Shown here in pieces: positions 1-8,142 of a stretch of 36,871 bases of DNA. Location: positions 1 to 36,871 of the forward strand of contig JAFRRF010000043.1 in assembly GCA_017428245.1 (NCBI GenBank). The letters are read 5' to 3'. Position 1 is the first letter of the stretch; every line of letters begins with the position of its first letter. The stretch is from Bacteroidales bacterium. Lineage in GTDB: Bacteria > Bacteroidota > Bacteroidia > Bacteroidales > UBA932. Both the position numbers and the translations under genes were made by a program. The notes below the pieces were generated by a model. That model searched no databases and was not told where the DNA came from. It saw only the letters and a program-made list of their open reading frames with translations.

Positions 1-244
1 GGGCGACCAGGTCGACCTGCAGGTCAAAGAAATCGCGCATTTTCTGCTCGCACTGGGCGATTCCTTCCAGCGTCTGGCGCATGTCATACATCACCATCAT
101 CACCATTTCGCGCTTCTCGGCGTTCTGCTTCTTGCGCTCGACGATGGCGGTGGTGCCGAAGGTGAGGATGATGGAGATCGTGGTGGCGGCCAGCGTCATC
201 AGGAATCTTTTCAGCTGGGAGGGTTTTCCGCTTTCCTTTTTCAT
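1..244 (-). CDS. Partial membrane-anchored hypothetical protein (3' end outside window)
   Basis: The first 81 codons of a minus-strand gene are visible; the rest lies beyond the left edge. The product starts MKKESGKPSQLKRF, has one hydrophobic stretch at about residues 14-34 (LMTLAATTISIILTFGTTAI), then a charged helical region containing ERKKQNAEKRE and a methionine-rich run. It looks like a single-pass inner-membrane protein with a short basic cytoplasmic end followed by a helical, possibly coiled-coil part. I do not recognise a family and assign no function. The ATG at 244 is the natural start because it precedes a lysine-rich end and the hydrophobic segment. It is divergent from the cyanophycinase-like gene, sharing the 75-bp gap 245-319. 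Confidence 0.7.
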   Translation of the reverse strand, partial: MKKESGKPSQLKRFLMTLAATTISIILTFGTTAIVERKKQNAEKREMVMMVMYDMRQTLEGIAQCEQKMRDFFDLQVDLVA

Positions 245-264
245 AACGGTTAGGTTCAAAGTTG

Positions 265-272
265 TAAAGTTA
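265..272 (-). promoter_or_regulatory. Near-consensus -7 element for the left-edge gene
   Basis: On the minus strand this reads TAACTTTA, one base away from the Bacteroidota -7 consensus TAnnTTTG. It lies 20 bases before the ATG at 244. The 15 bases 266-280 are identical to 36037-36051 in front of bcp, where the last consensus base is also present. No convincing TTTG -33 element was seen. Confidence 0.35.
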
Positions 273-293
273 GCATTTTTCCGAATAAAAGCT

Positions 294-301
294 TATATTT
301 G
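294..301 (+). promoter_or_regulatory. -7 promoter element for the cyanophycinase-like/CDF operon
   Basis: The bases read TATATTTG, an exact match to the Bacteroidota TAnnTTTG element, ending 18 bases before the ATG at 320. An AAGGA purine run sits just before the start codon. The expected transcript would start near 306 and cover both downstream genes, which overlap by four bases. Confidence 0.55.
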
Positions 302-319
302 ATTTCATAAACAAGGATT

Positions 320-1168
320 ATGAAAAAGATATTGATTTCCATGACGGTAATTGCCTTTGCCTGGATCGCGGGGGCGCAGAATCCGACTGTCGTTGACCTT
401 TCCGTGACACGGCACGGCCCGGAGAAAGGCACGTTGGTCATTATCGGTGGCGGTAAAGTCACCGACGTAATCTGGGACCGCTTCCTGGAGCTGGCCGGCG
501 GCGAAAATGCGAAGATCGTCGTCATCACCAATGCTTCGGGACCCAGCGAAAACGGACATATGGGCACGATCGACTACCTGTCAAAACGGCTCGGCGAAGA
601 CCGGGTGACGCAGATGCATCTGACCACCATCGATGAGGCCAACGACGAGCAGAATCTGAAAGTCATTCGCGAAGCCACCGGAGTCTACTTCACCGGCGGC
701 CGGCAGTGGCGCATCGCGGAGGTCTATCTCAATACCAAAGTGCATCGGGAACTCTTCGCCCTCCTGGCGCGGGGCGGCGTCATCGGCGGCTCCTCGGCCG
801 GTGCCAGCATCCAGGGTTCGTTCCTCTGGCGCGGTGATACGCGCGGCCCGCAGCACCTGATCGGCGACCACACCCAGGGCCTGGGCTTCCTGAAGCTCTC
901 GGCCATCGACCAGCATATCCTGGTCCGCAACCGCCAGCACGATCTCGACGCGTTCATCAAAGCCGCCCCCGAATTCATCGGGATCGGCATAGACGAGTCC
1001 ACGGCCATTGTCGTGACCGGCGACGAATTCGAAGTGATCGGCAAATCCTACGTGGCCGTCCACCAGGCCGGAAGGGAGAAATTCTTCTTCCTCCGTCCCG
1101 GCCAGCGCTATGATTTGAAAGAGCATAAAGTCATCGTCCCGAAGCGGAACGACGAAACTGCGAAATGA
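320..1168 (+). CDS. Secreted cyanophycinase-like serine peptidase (family S51)
   Basis: The 282-residue product begins with a signal peptide (MKKILISMTVIAFAWIAGAQ). The mature part has the peptidase S51 fold markers: a GGGK loop near the N-terminus, VYFTGG, the nucleophile motif GSSAGA (Ser159), DQH with His199, and IDES with Glu226. The spacing of Ser, His and Glu closely matches the catalytic triad known for cyanophycinase. Characterised relatives cut cyanophycin (poly-aspartate-arginine) or aspartyl dipeptides. No cyanophycin synthetase is in view, so the substrate is open, and a secreted form would act on external or periplasmic peptides. The ATGA overlap with the next gene suggests translational coupling. 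The family call is firm; the substrate is not. Confidence 0.88.
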   Translation: MKKILISMTVIAFAWIAGAQNPTVVDLSVTRHGPEKGTLVIIGGGKVTDVIWDRFLELAGGENAKIVVITNASGPSENGHMGTIDYLSKRLGEDRVTQMHLTTIDEANDEQNLKVIREATGVYFTGGRQWRIAEVYLNTKVHRELFALLARGGVIGGSSAGASIQGSFLWRGDTRGPQHLIGDHTQGLGFLKLSAIDQHILVRNRQHDLDAFIKAAPEFIGIGIDESTAIVVTGDEFEVIGKSYVAVHQAGREKFFFLRPGQRYDLKEHKVIVPKRNDETAK

Positions 1169-2043
1169 CGCGGGAAAAAGAGATCTACAAGGTCACGATG
1201 ATTGGCGGAATCGCCAACCTGCTGCTGGTGGGATTCAAATTCGCCGCCGGCATCGCCGGGCATTCCGGCGCCATGCTGGCCGATGCCGTCCACTCTGTTT
1301 CCGACTTCGTGACCGATGTCGTGGTCCTCGCCTTCGTCGGCGTCAGCGCCCGGCCGCAGGACCGTTCGCACGATTTCGGCCACGGCAAATTCGAGACGAT
1401 CGCCACGTTCTTCATCGGCTTGGCCCTGGCCGCGGCGGCCATCGGCATCGTCATCAGCGGCGCCGGCAAGTTCGCGGCCTGGCTCCAGGGCGAGAGTCTC
1501 CCCTCGCCCGGCAAGATCGCTCTCTGGGGCGCACTGATATCCATCGCCGTCAAGGAAGCGATCTACCGCTATACGGCTGCCAAAGGGAAGAAACTTGAAT
1601 CGAAAGCCGTCATCGCGAACGCCTGGCACCACCGTTCCGACGCCTTGTCCTCCATCGGCGCCGCTATCGGTATCGCCGGCGCCATCTTCCTCGGAGAGCG
1701 CTGGACGGTGCTCGATCCGCTGGCTTCCATCGTCGTGGGCGCGATGCTGATCAAAGTAGCCTGGGACTTGCTTGGCCCCAGCTTCGGAGAACTTACCGAG
1801 CAATCGCTTCCCGACGAGACGGAAAAGGAAATCCTCGACCTCGTGCAATCCGTACCCGGCGTATCAGACCCGCACAACCTCCGTACCCGGAGGATCGGCA
1901 ATCATATCGCCGCGGAAGTACATATCCGGCTGGACGGGAACATGCCGCTGCGCGAAGCGCACGACAAGGCATCAGCCATTGAGCGACTGTTCAGGGAACG
2001 CTTCGGCAAAGAAGCTCACATCATCATCCATATGGAGCCCTAG
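1165..2043 (+). CDS. Cation diffusion facilitator (CDF) metal efflux transporter
   Basis: The 292-residue product is a CDF-family antiporter that would export divalent metal (zinc, iron or manganese class) in exchange for protons. It has about six membrane segments in residues 10-205 and a C-terminal cytoplasmic ferredoxin-like domain (about 210-292) with VPGVSDPHNLRTRRIG, typical of the family's dimerising domain. The transport-site residues are visible: D40, H43 and D47 in helix 2 (ADAVHSVSD), and H155 and D159 in helix 5 (HHRSD). HxxxD in both helices is more typical of zinc-transporting members, but specificity is inferred. The start at 1165 overlaps the preceding stop as ATGA. The stop overlaps the converging deacetylase gene so that the four bases CTAG supply both TAG codons. 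Confidence 0.93.
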   Translation: MTREKEIYKVTMIGGIANLLLVGFKFAAGIAGHSGAMLADAVHSVSDFVTDVVVLAFVGVSARPQDRSHDFGHGKFETIATFFIGLALAAAAIGIVISGAGKFAAWLQGESLPSPGKIALWGALISIAVKEAIYRYTAAKGKKLESKAVIANAWHHRSDALSSIGAAIGIAGAIFLGERWTVLDPLASIVVGAMLIKVAWDLLGPSFGELTEQSLPDETEKEILDLVQSVPGVSDPHNLRTRRIGNHIAAEVHIRLDGNMPLREAHDKASAIERLFRERFGKEAHIIIHMEP

Positions 2044-2873
2044 AGGAGCCCTGCCGCTTCTTCCGCCGCGATTACGTCGTTGAAGGTGCGGAAACCATAG
2101 CCGCGGGCCTTCAGGGTATCGATGATTTCTCCCAGATGATTGTAAGGACGCTCAAAATCCTGCTTTTCCGGATAGTTCATCGCGTGGATCAACAGAATGA
2201 GACCGTTCAGGCCCTCGTCCTCCTCCAGTTTCCAGAGACAGTCCAGCATCTGGTCGATGGTTCTGTAACCAGCCATGTCGGGCGTCGTCCAGTCAAGGTC
2301 GAAGATCGGCCCCTCGGAGGGATTGAGCAACTTGTAACCAAGTGCTTCCATATTCTCACGGGACTCGGCATTACAGGATTCATAGGGCGGGATCAACCAG
2401 TAATACTGCTTTTTCTCCAGTCCGAAACGCTCGAGCTGGGCCTCCATCAGGGCGAAATCCTTTGCAAGAGAATCGGCGCTGACAAGCGTCTTTCCTTCCT
2501 CGCAGAGCACCAGATGGGCATAGGAATGGGCTGAGAGATAGTGTTCCTCGTCAATGATGCGGCGGATGGCATCCTGATACTGCGGCTGGACGAAACAAAC
2601 GCCTGTCGGGAAGAATGAGCCCTTCACGCCTTTATCCCTGAGCGTATTCAAGACCGGAACAATACCGTCGAAGTTTTCGAAATAGCCGCTGTCATTCTCG
2701 CTGTAATGTGCCGTAAAAACAAGATAGACGTTCTTTTCGTCCGGATTGACACGGCGGACAATGCCATTGTCGTCCACGACGAATACCGGAGCGGACGTCC
2801 GGGCCGGGCGGACACAGGCTGCAAGAAGGAACGCGGCAGCAATGACCATCGCCGCACGGAAAAGCTGTTTCAT
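2040..2873 (-). CDS. Polysaccharide-deacetylase-like (NodB fold) lipoprotein
   Basis: Starting at the ATG at 2873, the product is 277 residues with a lipoprotein signal (MKQLFRAAMVIAAAFLLAAC, Cys20). The body resembles the NodB/polysaccharide deacetylase fold: GSFFPTG (about 85-91), the metal-site pattern HSYAH (H116, H120), a PPYE segment, and LILLIHAM near the end. The usual first motif with the catalytic aspartates (TFDDG) is replaced here by FTAHYSEND (53-61), so activity may differ or be lost. Family members remove acetyl groups from chitin, peptidoglycan or related glycans, and here that would happen in the periplasm or at the outer membrane. An upstream ATG at 2882 is possible but does not improve the signal peptide. 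The 37-bp gap from the flavodoxin gene suggests cotranscription. Confidence 0.75.
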   Translation of the reverse strand: MKQLFRAAMVIAAAFLLAACVRPARTSAPVFVVDDNGIVRRVNPDEKNVYLVFTAHYSENDSGYFENFDGIVPVLNTLRDKGVKGSFFPTGVCFVQPQYQDAIRRIIDEEHYLSAHSYAHLVLCEEGKTLVSADSLAKDFALMEAQLERFGLEKKQYYWLIPPYESCNAESRENMEALGYKLLNPSEGPIFDLDWTTPDMAGYRTIDQMLDCLWKLEEDEGLNGLILLIHAMNYPEKQDFERPYNHLGEIIDTLKARGYGFRTFNDVIAAEEAAGLL

Positions 2874-2910
2874 ATCAAACATAAATGAAGCTATAAGCTA
2901 TTTCGACTGA

Positions 2911-3729
2911 TCAGCGCACGACACGCGTAAAATACGGCATCTGCCCTTCCGGAGAAGTGACGTATACCAGTATAGAACGGACACCGCCGCCATTGGCGTC
3001 TTCCCGGGGAGACTCGATGGCCTGGAAGCAATACTCGGTTCCACCGGGAATCCTGCGCCAGGAAAACTGTGCCGGAGTTGCCTTAATCATTGGATAGTCC
3101 TTCACGGCAGCAAAGAAAATCTTGGTTTCCGCTGCCCCGATCAATTCCATTTCGCTGAATTCGGCAAGCGGTTCGACACTACCGGAGACAAACCCGCTCT
3201 CTTTCAGGAAACGGTCAAGTTCGGCAGCAGCCGCATCCACGCGGACAGCCCGTACGCCATAACCCGGAAGGACTTCGCTTTCAGGCAGTTTCTTCTTCAG
3301 ATCCTCTGAACTGGATTCCAGGCCACCGCTGCCGAATGTACAGAAAGGAACTACCTTTTTACCGCGGAGATTGACTTTTTCGAGCAATGAGGCGACCGGA
3401 TTGGCATAGGTTCCGAACCAGACGGGATAGCCGATGAAAACGACGTCATATTTCGACACATCGGATTTAATGGGACGGATGGCAGGGAAATTACCGCTGT
3501 CCAATTCGGCCTTGCCACGCTCGACCGTAGCCTGGAAATCACCTTCGTACGGTTCAACGGGAATGACAGCCTCGATATCGGCATGCAGTTTTTCAGCCAG
3601 GATCTTGGCCACGGTCTCCGTATTGGAGGTCTGGGAATAATACAGTACAAGCGTTTTGGGTTTCTGCCCGCAGGCAGCCGCAACGGCCAGAACCACAGTG
3701 GCCAGCAGCATCCATTTCAATTGTTTCAT
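2911..3729 (-). CDS. Flavodoxin-like lipoprotein with extra C-terminal domain
   Basis: The 272-residue product has a lipoprotein signal (lipid Cys20 in VAAAC), then a flavodoxin domain at about 24-180. The FMN phosphate-binding loop is SQTSNT (32-37) after TLVLYY, and YPVWFG (about 101-106) fits the loop that stacks on the flavin ring. Residues about 185-272 form an extra domain I do not recognise; it contains a GGTEYCF stretch and ends in FTRVVR. Flavodoxins carry electrons in the cytoplasm, so a lipid-anchored exported version implies an envelope redox role or another use of the fold. It is transcribed away from the GH92 gene, with its own promoter element, and probably with the deacetylase-like gene downstream. 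Confidence 0.82.
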   Translation of the reverse strand: MKQLKWMLLATVVLAVAAACGQKPKTLVLYYSQTSNTETVAKILAEKLHADIEAVIPVEPYEGDFQATVERGKAELDSGNFPAIRPIKSDVSKYDVVFIGYPVWFGTYANPVASLLEKVNLRGKKVVPFCTFGSGGLESSSEDLKKKLPESEVLPGYGVRAVRVDAAAAELDRFLKESGFVSGSVEPLAEFSEMELIGAAETKIFFAAVKDYPMIKATPAQFSWRRIPGGTEYCFQAIESPREDANGGGVRSILVYVTSPEGQMPYFTRVVR

Positions 3730-3772
3730 AACCTTGATATTGAATATTTGCTATTGTCGGTATTTGAATCTG

Positions 3773-3780
3773 CAAATATA
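3773..3780 (-). promoter_or_regulatory. -7 promoter element for the flavodoxin/deacetylase pair
   Basis: The minus strand reads TATATTTG, an exact TAnnTTTG match, 43 bases before the ATG at 3729. A TTTG lies upstream (3808-3805) but the 24-base spacing is longer than the usual -33/-7 distance, so it may not be used. It faces away from the GH92 promoter in the same 101-bp gap. Confidence 0.55.
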
Positions 3781-3814
3781 AGAATAATACGGGTCTGCGC
3801 TGCCCAAAGATTCT

Positions 3815-3822
3815 TATCTTTG
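3815..3822 (+). promoter_or_regulatory. -7 promoter element directly before the GH92 gene
   Basis: The bases read TATCTTTG, an exact TAnnTTTG match, with only eight bases between it and the ATG at 3831. If used, the transcript would begin within a few bases of the start codon, giving a near-leaderless mRNA. Confidence 0.5.
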
Positions 3823-3830
3823 CAAACATT

Positions 3831-6188
3831 ATGGCGAAAGTAAACGTTTATCCCAAGTGCGGTATAACTGCATTGCTCCTCCTGTGTGCCCTGACCTTGA
3901 ACGCGCAGGCGCAACGGGCGTCTGACTATGTGAACCCCTTCATCGGAACAGACGGAATGGGGCACACCTTTCCGGGCGCCTGTGCGCCATTCGGAATCGT
4001 CCAGCTCAGTCCCGATACCGACACGATTCCCCATAACGTAAACGGCGTCTATCAGCCGCGCGCCTATGAATATTGCGCAGGCTACCGTTACGACGATCCC
4101 ACCATCGTGGGATTCAGCCATACGCATTTCAGCGGCACGGGCCACTCCGACCTGGGCGATATCCTCGTGATGCCCGGAACCGGTACGATCCTTGTCAACC
4201 CGGGTACGGAAGACGATCCCGACGGAGGCTACCGTTCACGTTTTTCGCACGACAGCGAAGAGGCAGGCCCCGGCTATTATGCCGTTACCCTTGCCGACAG
4301 CGGCATCCGGGCGGAACTCACCGCCACCCGGCGGGTGGGCGTCCATCGCTATACGTTTCCGAAAGGCAGCGACGGACACGTGGTCATCGACCTCCGGCAC
4401 GGCATTTACAATTATGACGGAAAGACGCTCTGGGCCGAAGTGCGGGTTGAAAACGAGCACCTGCTGACGGGATACCGCATCACCAGCGGCTGGGCCCGTA
4501 CCGATTTTACCTATTTCGCCATAGAACTCTCTCAATCCGTGACCGATTACGGATATACCGACCTGGATCCCCTCCCTTACCGTGGCGGATGGGGCAAATT
4601 CGACCAGTACCACAACTTCCCGGAAATGGCCGGACGCAAACTTGTAGCCTGGCTCCGTTTCGATACGGCTGCAGAGCCCGTGCTGGAAATGAAGGTCGGA
4701 CTCTCCGCCGTAAGCGCCGAGGGCGCGCTCAGAAACCTGCGTGCCGAGACAGACGGAAAAGACTTCGACCATATCCGCGCCGAAACCGAAGCGGATTGGA
4801 ACCGGGAACTCGAAACCATCACCGTGGAGGGCAGCGAAGACCAGAAGACGATGTTCTACACGTCGTATTACCACACGATGATCAACCCTTCCGTCTATAT
4901 GGACGTGGATGGTGCCTACCGTGGCCTTGACCACGGCATCCATCAGGCGGACGGATTCACCAACTACACGGTTTTCTCACTTTGGGACACCTACCGCGCC
5001 GAGCATCCTTTCCTCGTACTGATGAAACCCGTGCAGGCGCGCGACATGGCCGTTTCGATGATCCGGCATCAGCAGCAGAGCGTTCACGGGATGCTTCCTG
5101 TCTGGAGCCACATGGCCAATGAGAACTGGTGCATGAGCGGCTACCATGCCGTCTCAGTCCTTTCCGATGCGATGGCGAAAGGACTCGACATTCCCGCGGC
5201 GGAAGCATTGGACGCAATGGTCAGAACCGCCGGTGTTCCCTACTACGGGGGACTGGGCGATTATATCAGGCTGGGTTACGTACCGCTGGAAAGCGCTTCC
5301 ACGGCGGCAAGCAACACGCTCGAGTATTGCTATGACGACTGGACCGTCTTCCGGGCTGCGGAGCGTGCCGGAAGGCAGGATATTGCTGAAACTTTCCGGC
5401 AGCGCGCACAGAACTACCGCAAACTGTATGACCCTTCCCTCGGCTTCGCCCGGCCCAGATATGCCGACGGCCGCTGGAAAGAGCCCTTCGATGTCCGCCA
5501 GACATCCGGCGAAGGGTTCATCGAGGGCAACTCCTGGAATTTCTCATTCCACGTCCCGCACGATGTCGCAGGCAATATGGAAATGATGGGAGGCGGGAAA
5601 GAATACGTCCGGAAACTTGACGTACTCTTCGACGACGACCTGCCCGAAGTTTACTACGCCGACAATGAGGACATCACGGCGGACTGTCTGTTCGGCGGAT
5701 ATGTCCACGGAAACGAGCCTTCACACCATATCCCCTATCTCTACGCCTGGACGGATCAGCCCTGGAAGACGCAGTACCGGCTGCGCGAGGTGATGAACCG
5801 GATGTATCGCAATGACATCCGCGGCCTCGGCGGCAATGACGACTGCGGCCAGATGAGCGCCTGGTACCTGTTCACCGCGATGGGCTTCTACCCGGTTTGT
5901 CCGGGAACGGACCAATATGTGCTCGGCGCTCCGTATCTCCCATATCTCAAACTGAATCTCCCCAACGGAAAGACTTTCGAGATCAAGGCGCCCGGCGTCA
6001 GCGACATCAACCGTTATGTGAAGGCCGTCCGTCTCAACGGCGCGCCCTACACGAAAATGTATATCACCCACGCCGATATACTCGCCGGCGGAACGCTGGA
6101 ATTCGTAATGGGAAGCAAGCCCGACAAGCGGCGCGGGCTCAATCCTTCTGACAAGCCTTATTCCGCCTCTTCTCCCTACTGGGAATAA
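3831..6188 (+). CDS. Secreted GH92 alpha-mannosidase
   Basis: The 785-residue product has a cleavable signal peptide (hydrophobic LLLLCALTLNAQAQ, ending near residue 28) and then a full-length glycoside hydrolase family 92 enzyme. Hallmarks are DYVNPFIGTDGMGHTFPGA at the mature N-terminus, GFSHTHFSGTGHSDLGD, EGNSWNFSFHVPHD (E565, candidate general acid) and GGNDDCGQMSAWY (D670/D671, candidate base region). The family cleaves alpha-mannosides, mostly alpha-1,2 linkages of N-glycans or yeast mannan, with calcium. The length is normal for the family. There is no lipobox, so the enzyme is probably periplasmic. No SusC/SusD genes or regulator adjoin it. Its 3' end overlaps the converging pilus operon by 13 bases. 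Confidence 0.95.
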   Translation: MAKVNVYPKCGITALLLLCALTLNAQAQRASDYVNPFIGTDGMGHTFPGACAPFGIVQLSPDTDTIPHNVNGVYQPRAYEYCAGYRYDDPTIVGFSHTHFSGTGHSDLGDILVMPGTGTILVNPGTEDDPDGGYRSRFSHDSEEAGPGYYAVTLADSGIRAELTATRRVGVHRYTFPKGSDGHVVIDLRHGIYNYDGKTLWAEVRVENEHLLTGYRITSGWARTDFTYFAIELSQSVTDYGYTDLDPLPYRGGWGKFDQYHNFPEMAGRKLVAWLRFDTAAEPVLEMKVGLSAVSAEGALRNLRAETDGKDFDHIRAETEADWNRELETITVEGSEDQKTMFYTSYYHTMINPSVYMDVDGAYRGLDHGIHQADGFTNYTVFSLWDTYRAEHPFLVLMKPVQARDMAVSMIRHQQQSVHGMLPVWSHMANENWCMSGYHAVSVLSDAMAKGLDIPAAEALDAMVRTAGVPYYGGLGDYIRLGYVPLESASTAASNTLEYCYDDWTVFRAAERAGRQDIAETFRQRAQNYRKLYDPSLGFARPRYADGRWKEPFDVRQTSGEGFIEGNSWNFSFHVPHDVAGNMEMMGGGKEYVRKLDVLFDDDLPEVYYADNEDITADCLFGGYVHGNEPSHHIPYLYAWTDQPWKTQYRLREVMNRMYRNDIRGLGGNDDCGQMSAWYLFTAMGFYPVCPGTDQYVLGAPYLPYLKLNLPNGKTFEIKAPGVSDINRYVKAVRLNGAPYTKMYITHADILAGGTLEFVMGSKPDKRRGLNPSDKPYSASSPYWE

Positions 6189-8137
6189 CGCACGTGTCCC
6201 GCGGCATCGCAGGTCACGGAAATGCTCCATTGCACGCTGACTCCATTATGCGTGTATGTAAAGGTGACCGTCCCGCTGCCGGCGGACGTGAAATGGAACA
6301 GCATCCCACGGCCGCTTTCATAGCCGTCGTACACGACCTGGCCACCTGCGGTCACACCCACTTCGCCCGTGACATCCGCCGTCCAGCTCCCGCCGGAGAG
6401 CGCTCTCTGCAGCGTGGCATCGATGGCATCGACGACGAACTCAAGCAGTTCTTCGTCGTCCTGGCTTTCCAGATGGAGTCCCGACAATCCGACCGGCACC
6501 GCCAGGTCTTCCGCCGAATACTGCGCCGAAGCCGTAAAGCCGCCGAAAGTGGCCGAAAGGGTCTTCTCGCCGCAGGCTACCGTGGCGGCCAGTGTTCCGG
6601 ACACAGGATCGATCCAGATATCGCCTTCATCTTCATACGAAGCCTCCGGCGTTACCGGTCCGCTGGATCCGTCGCTGTATTGCGCGATGACTGCAAAACT
6701 GCAGGCAGTATGAAGTGCGCCGTCCTCCACCCGCACCAAAGCATAATGAGACCGGTCAAAACAGATTCCGGTCAGTCTGGGCCCGGGCAGATAGGAACTG
6801 ACGGCCAGGTCATCGTATTTCTGTCCGTCGAGCGTACGGATCCGGATATGGCCTGAAGTCTCAGCACCTTCCGGAACATTGATCTGCAGGCGGGGCAGCG
6901 AATACGCCGTACCGGAATTCGGCATGACGCCCGTAATCGTCACGCCGGATGCCAGAAGTTCCGTATCCATCAAAACCAGATAGTTCAACGTACCCGGCTC
7001 TGCGAGTATACCCGCATAATAGGACATCCCAGCAGGCAGGTGCACAGAATCATCGGCAAATGCCAGCAAACGGGTATCGTCGAAACGGCCCGTCTCCACC
7101 TTCCATAAAGCCGCATCGCCGTCGATGAGGGCGTCGGTCAGGCGCAGTGTCACGACGTGCGCCACATTCCGCTTTACGTCGAAATTGGTCGTACTGTTCT
7201 CGCCCAAATAGAAACGGTAGGTTACGTCTTTGTCGAGGAAACTGCCGTCCTGCAGCGTCAGCCGGCCCGACAACTCCACAAACGACGGCCGCGCGGAAGC
7301 GTCGGCCGCCAGCACGTTATCCAGGCTTTTGTCAATCGGATCGGACACGGAAAGCAAGTTTCCAAAACAGTTTTCCAGGGGATAATACCGGGTTGCACCG
7401 CCACTGTTGAGCATCGCGACATCCGCCGCCGTCGCATATTCCGCCTCCGCATAAGAACCCCTGAAAGACGATGCGTCGGCAAACGGCGTCACAGAATCCG
7501 CCCCCTGGAGTTTCAAACCGGTCGCCGTGAACGCCCAGTTCGACAAGCCGGCCTGGTTGACGATGATATCGTAGCGCGACACCAGTCGTTCGAACACCAC
7601 GGGAAGTGTGTAACCTCCCAGCAGTTGGGATTCCGATACCGACAATCCCGCTTCGTGCCAGGCCATCGGAAGGGCATCCGCGCCGGCCACCGCAATGGAA
7701 GGAGTCCACGAGCGCAATTCCGACTCCGTCAATACCCCGACGGCACTCCGGAAGAACGGCATATCGGCCAGATTGCCGACATTGGCCACGGCAAACCAAT
7801 CGTAAGGTCGGTCAAATACGACGGAAATGCCGGCAATCATCGACTTGGTACGGCGCGTCGTCTCACTGTCGAAAAAATCGTAGCGGCAGTCACGGTAATA
7901 CATTGCCGCCAGGACACCCCGGTCGAAAACCAGAAGATTCCAGTTCCGTACGGCATCTTCCGTTGTCTCGGTTACCGACGACGCACTTTTGGAAGCGTCT
8001 TGCATCGGTTTGACTTCCAGCGAAGCGGACAGAAGCGGCGCTGCCGGTATGTTTTCCGTGCAGGAGGTCGGGAGAAGCAACGGAACGGCAGCTGCCAATA
8101 ACGACATAATATTTAAGAATAGGGATTTCATCATCAT
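6176..8137 (-). CDS. Large DUF4906-type fimbrial subunit with Ig-like domain (likely tip adhesin)
   Basis: The 653-residue lipoprotein (three possible ATGs, lipid Cys26 in LLLPTSC) is the last gene of the pilus operon, five bases after the anchor gene. Its N-terminal part has fimbrillin-style features, including a segment around NWNLLVFDRG followed by DWFAVANVGNLADM, similar to the FVFDDG and AVANADNL segments of the neighbouring fimbrillins. The overall design matches DUF4906 proteins found in such operons. Residues about 453-545 look like a bacterial Ig-like (Big2-type) domain: PRLTGICFD, AQYSDGSS, then a glycine-rich ATFGGFTA end. About 108 residues follow, rich in beta-type sequence and ending VRYSQ. 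Its size and final position suggest a tip or accessory adhesin. That role is inferred; membership of the operon is clear. Confidence 0.75.
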   Translation of the reverse strand: MMMKSLFLNIMSLLAAAVPLLLPTSCTENIPAAPLLSASLEVKPMQDASKSASSVTETTEDAVRNWNLLVFDRGVLAAMYYRDCRYDFFDSETTRRTKSMIAGISVVFDRPYDWFAVANVGNLADMPFFRSAVGVLTESELRSWTPSIAVAGADALPMAWHEAGLSVSESQLLGGYTLPVVFERLVSRYDIIVNQAGLSNWAFTATGLKLQGADSVTPFADASSFRGSYAEAEYATAADVAMLNSGGATRYYPLENCFGNLLSVSDPIDKSLDNVLAADASARPSFVELSGRLTLQDGSFLDKDVTYRFYLGENSTTNFDVKRNVAHVVTLRLTDALIDGDAALWKVETGRFDDTRLLAFADDSVHLPAGMSYYAGILAEPGTLNYLVLMDTELLASGVTITGVMPNSGTAYSLPRLQINVPEGAETSGHIRIRTLDGQKYDDLAVSSYLPGPRLTGICFDRSHYALVRVEDGALHTACSFAVIAQYSDGSSGPVTPEASYEDEGDIWIDPVSGTLAATVACGEKTLSATFGGFTASAQYSAEDLAVPVGLSGLHLESQDDEELLEFVVDAIDATLQRALSGGSWTADVTGEVGVTAGGQVVYDGYESGRGMLFHFTSAGSGTVTFTYTHNGVSVQWSISVTCDAAGHVRYSQ

Positions 8138-8142
8138 TCTTG

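Noticed and set aside
2876..2883. Exact TATGTTTG (-7 type) on the minus strand before the deacetylase-like gene
   Set aside because: It ends only two bases before the ATG at 2873, so transcription would start inside the start codon. The gene is better explained as cotranscribed with the flavodoxin gene.
3831..6188. GH92 gene as part of a polysaccharide utilisation locus
   Set aside because: No SusC, SusD, sensor or sigma/anti-sigma genes lie next to it. The neighbours are a flavodoxin lipoprotein and the converging pilus operon.
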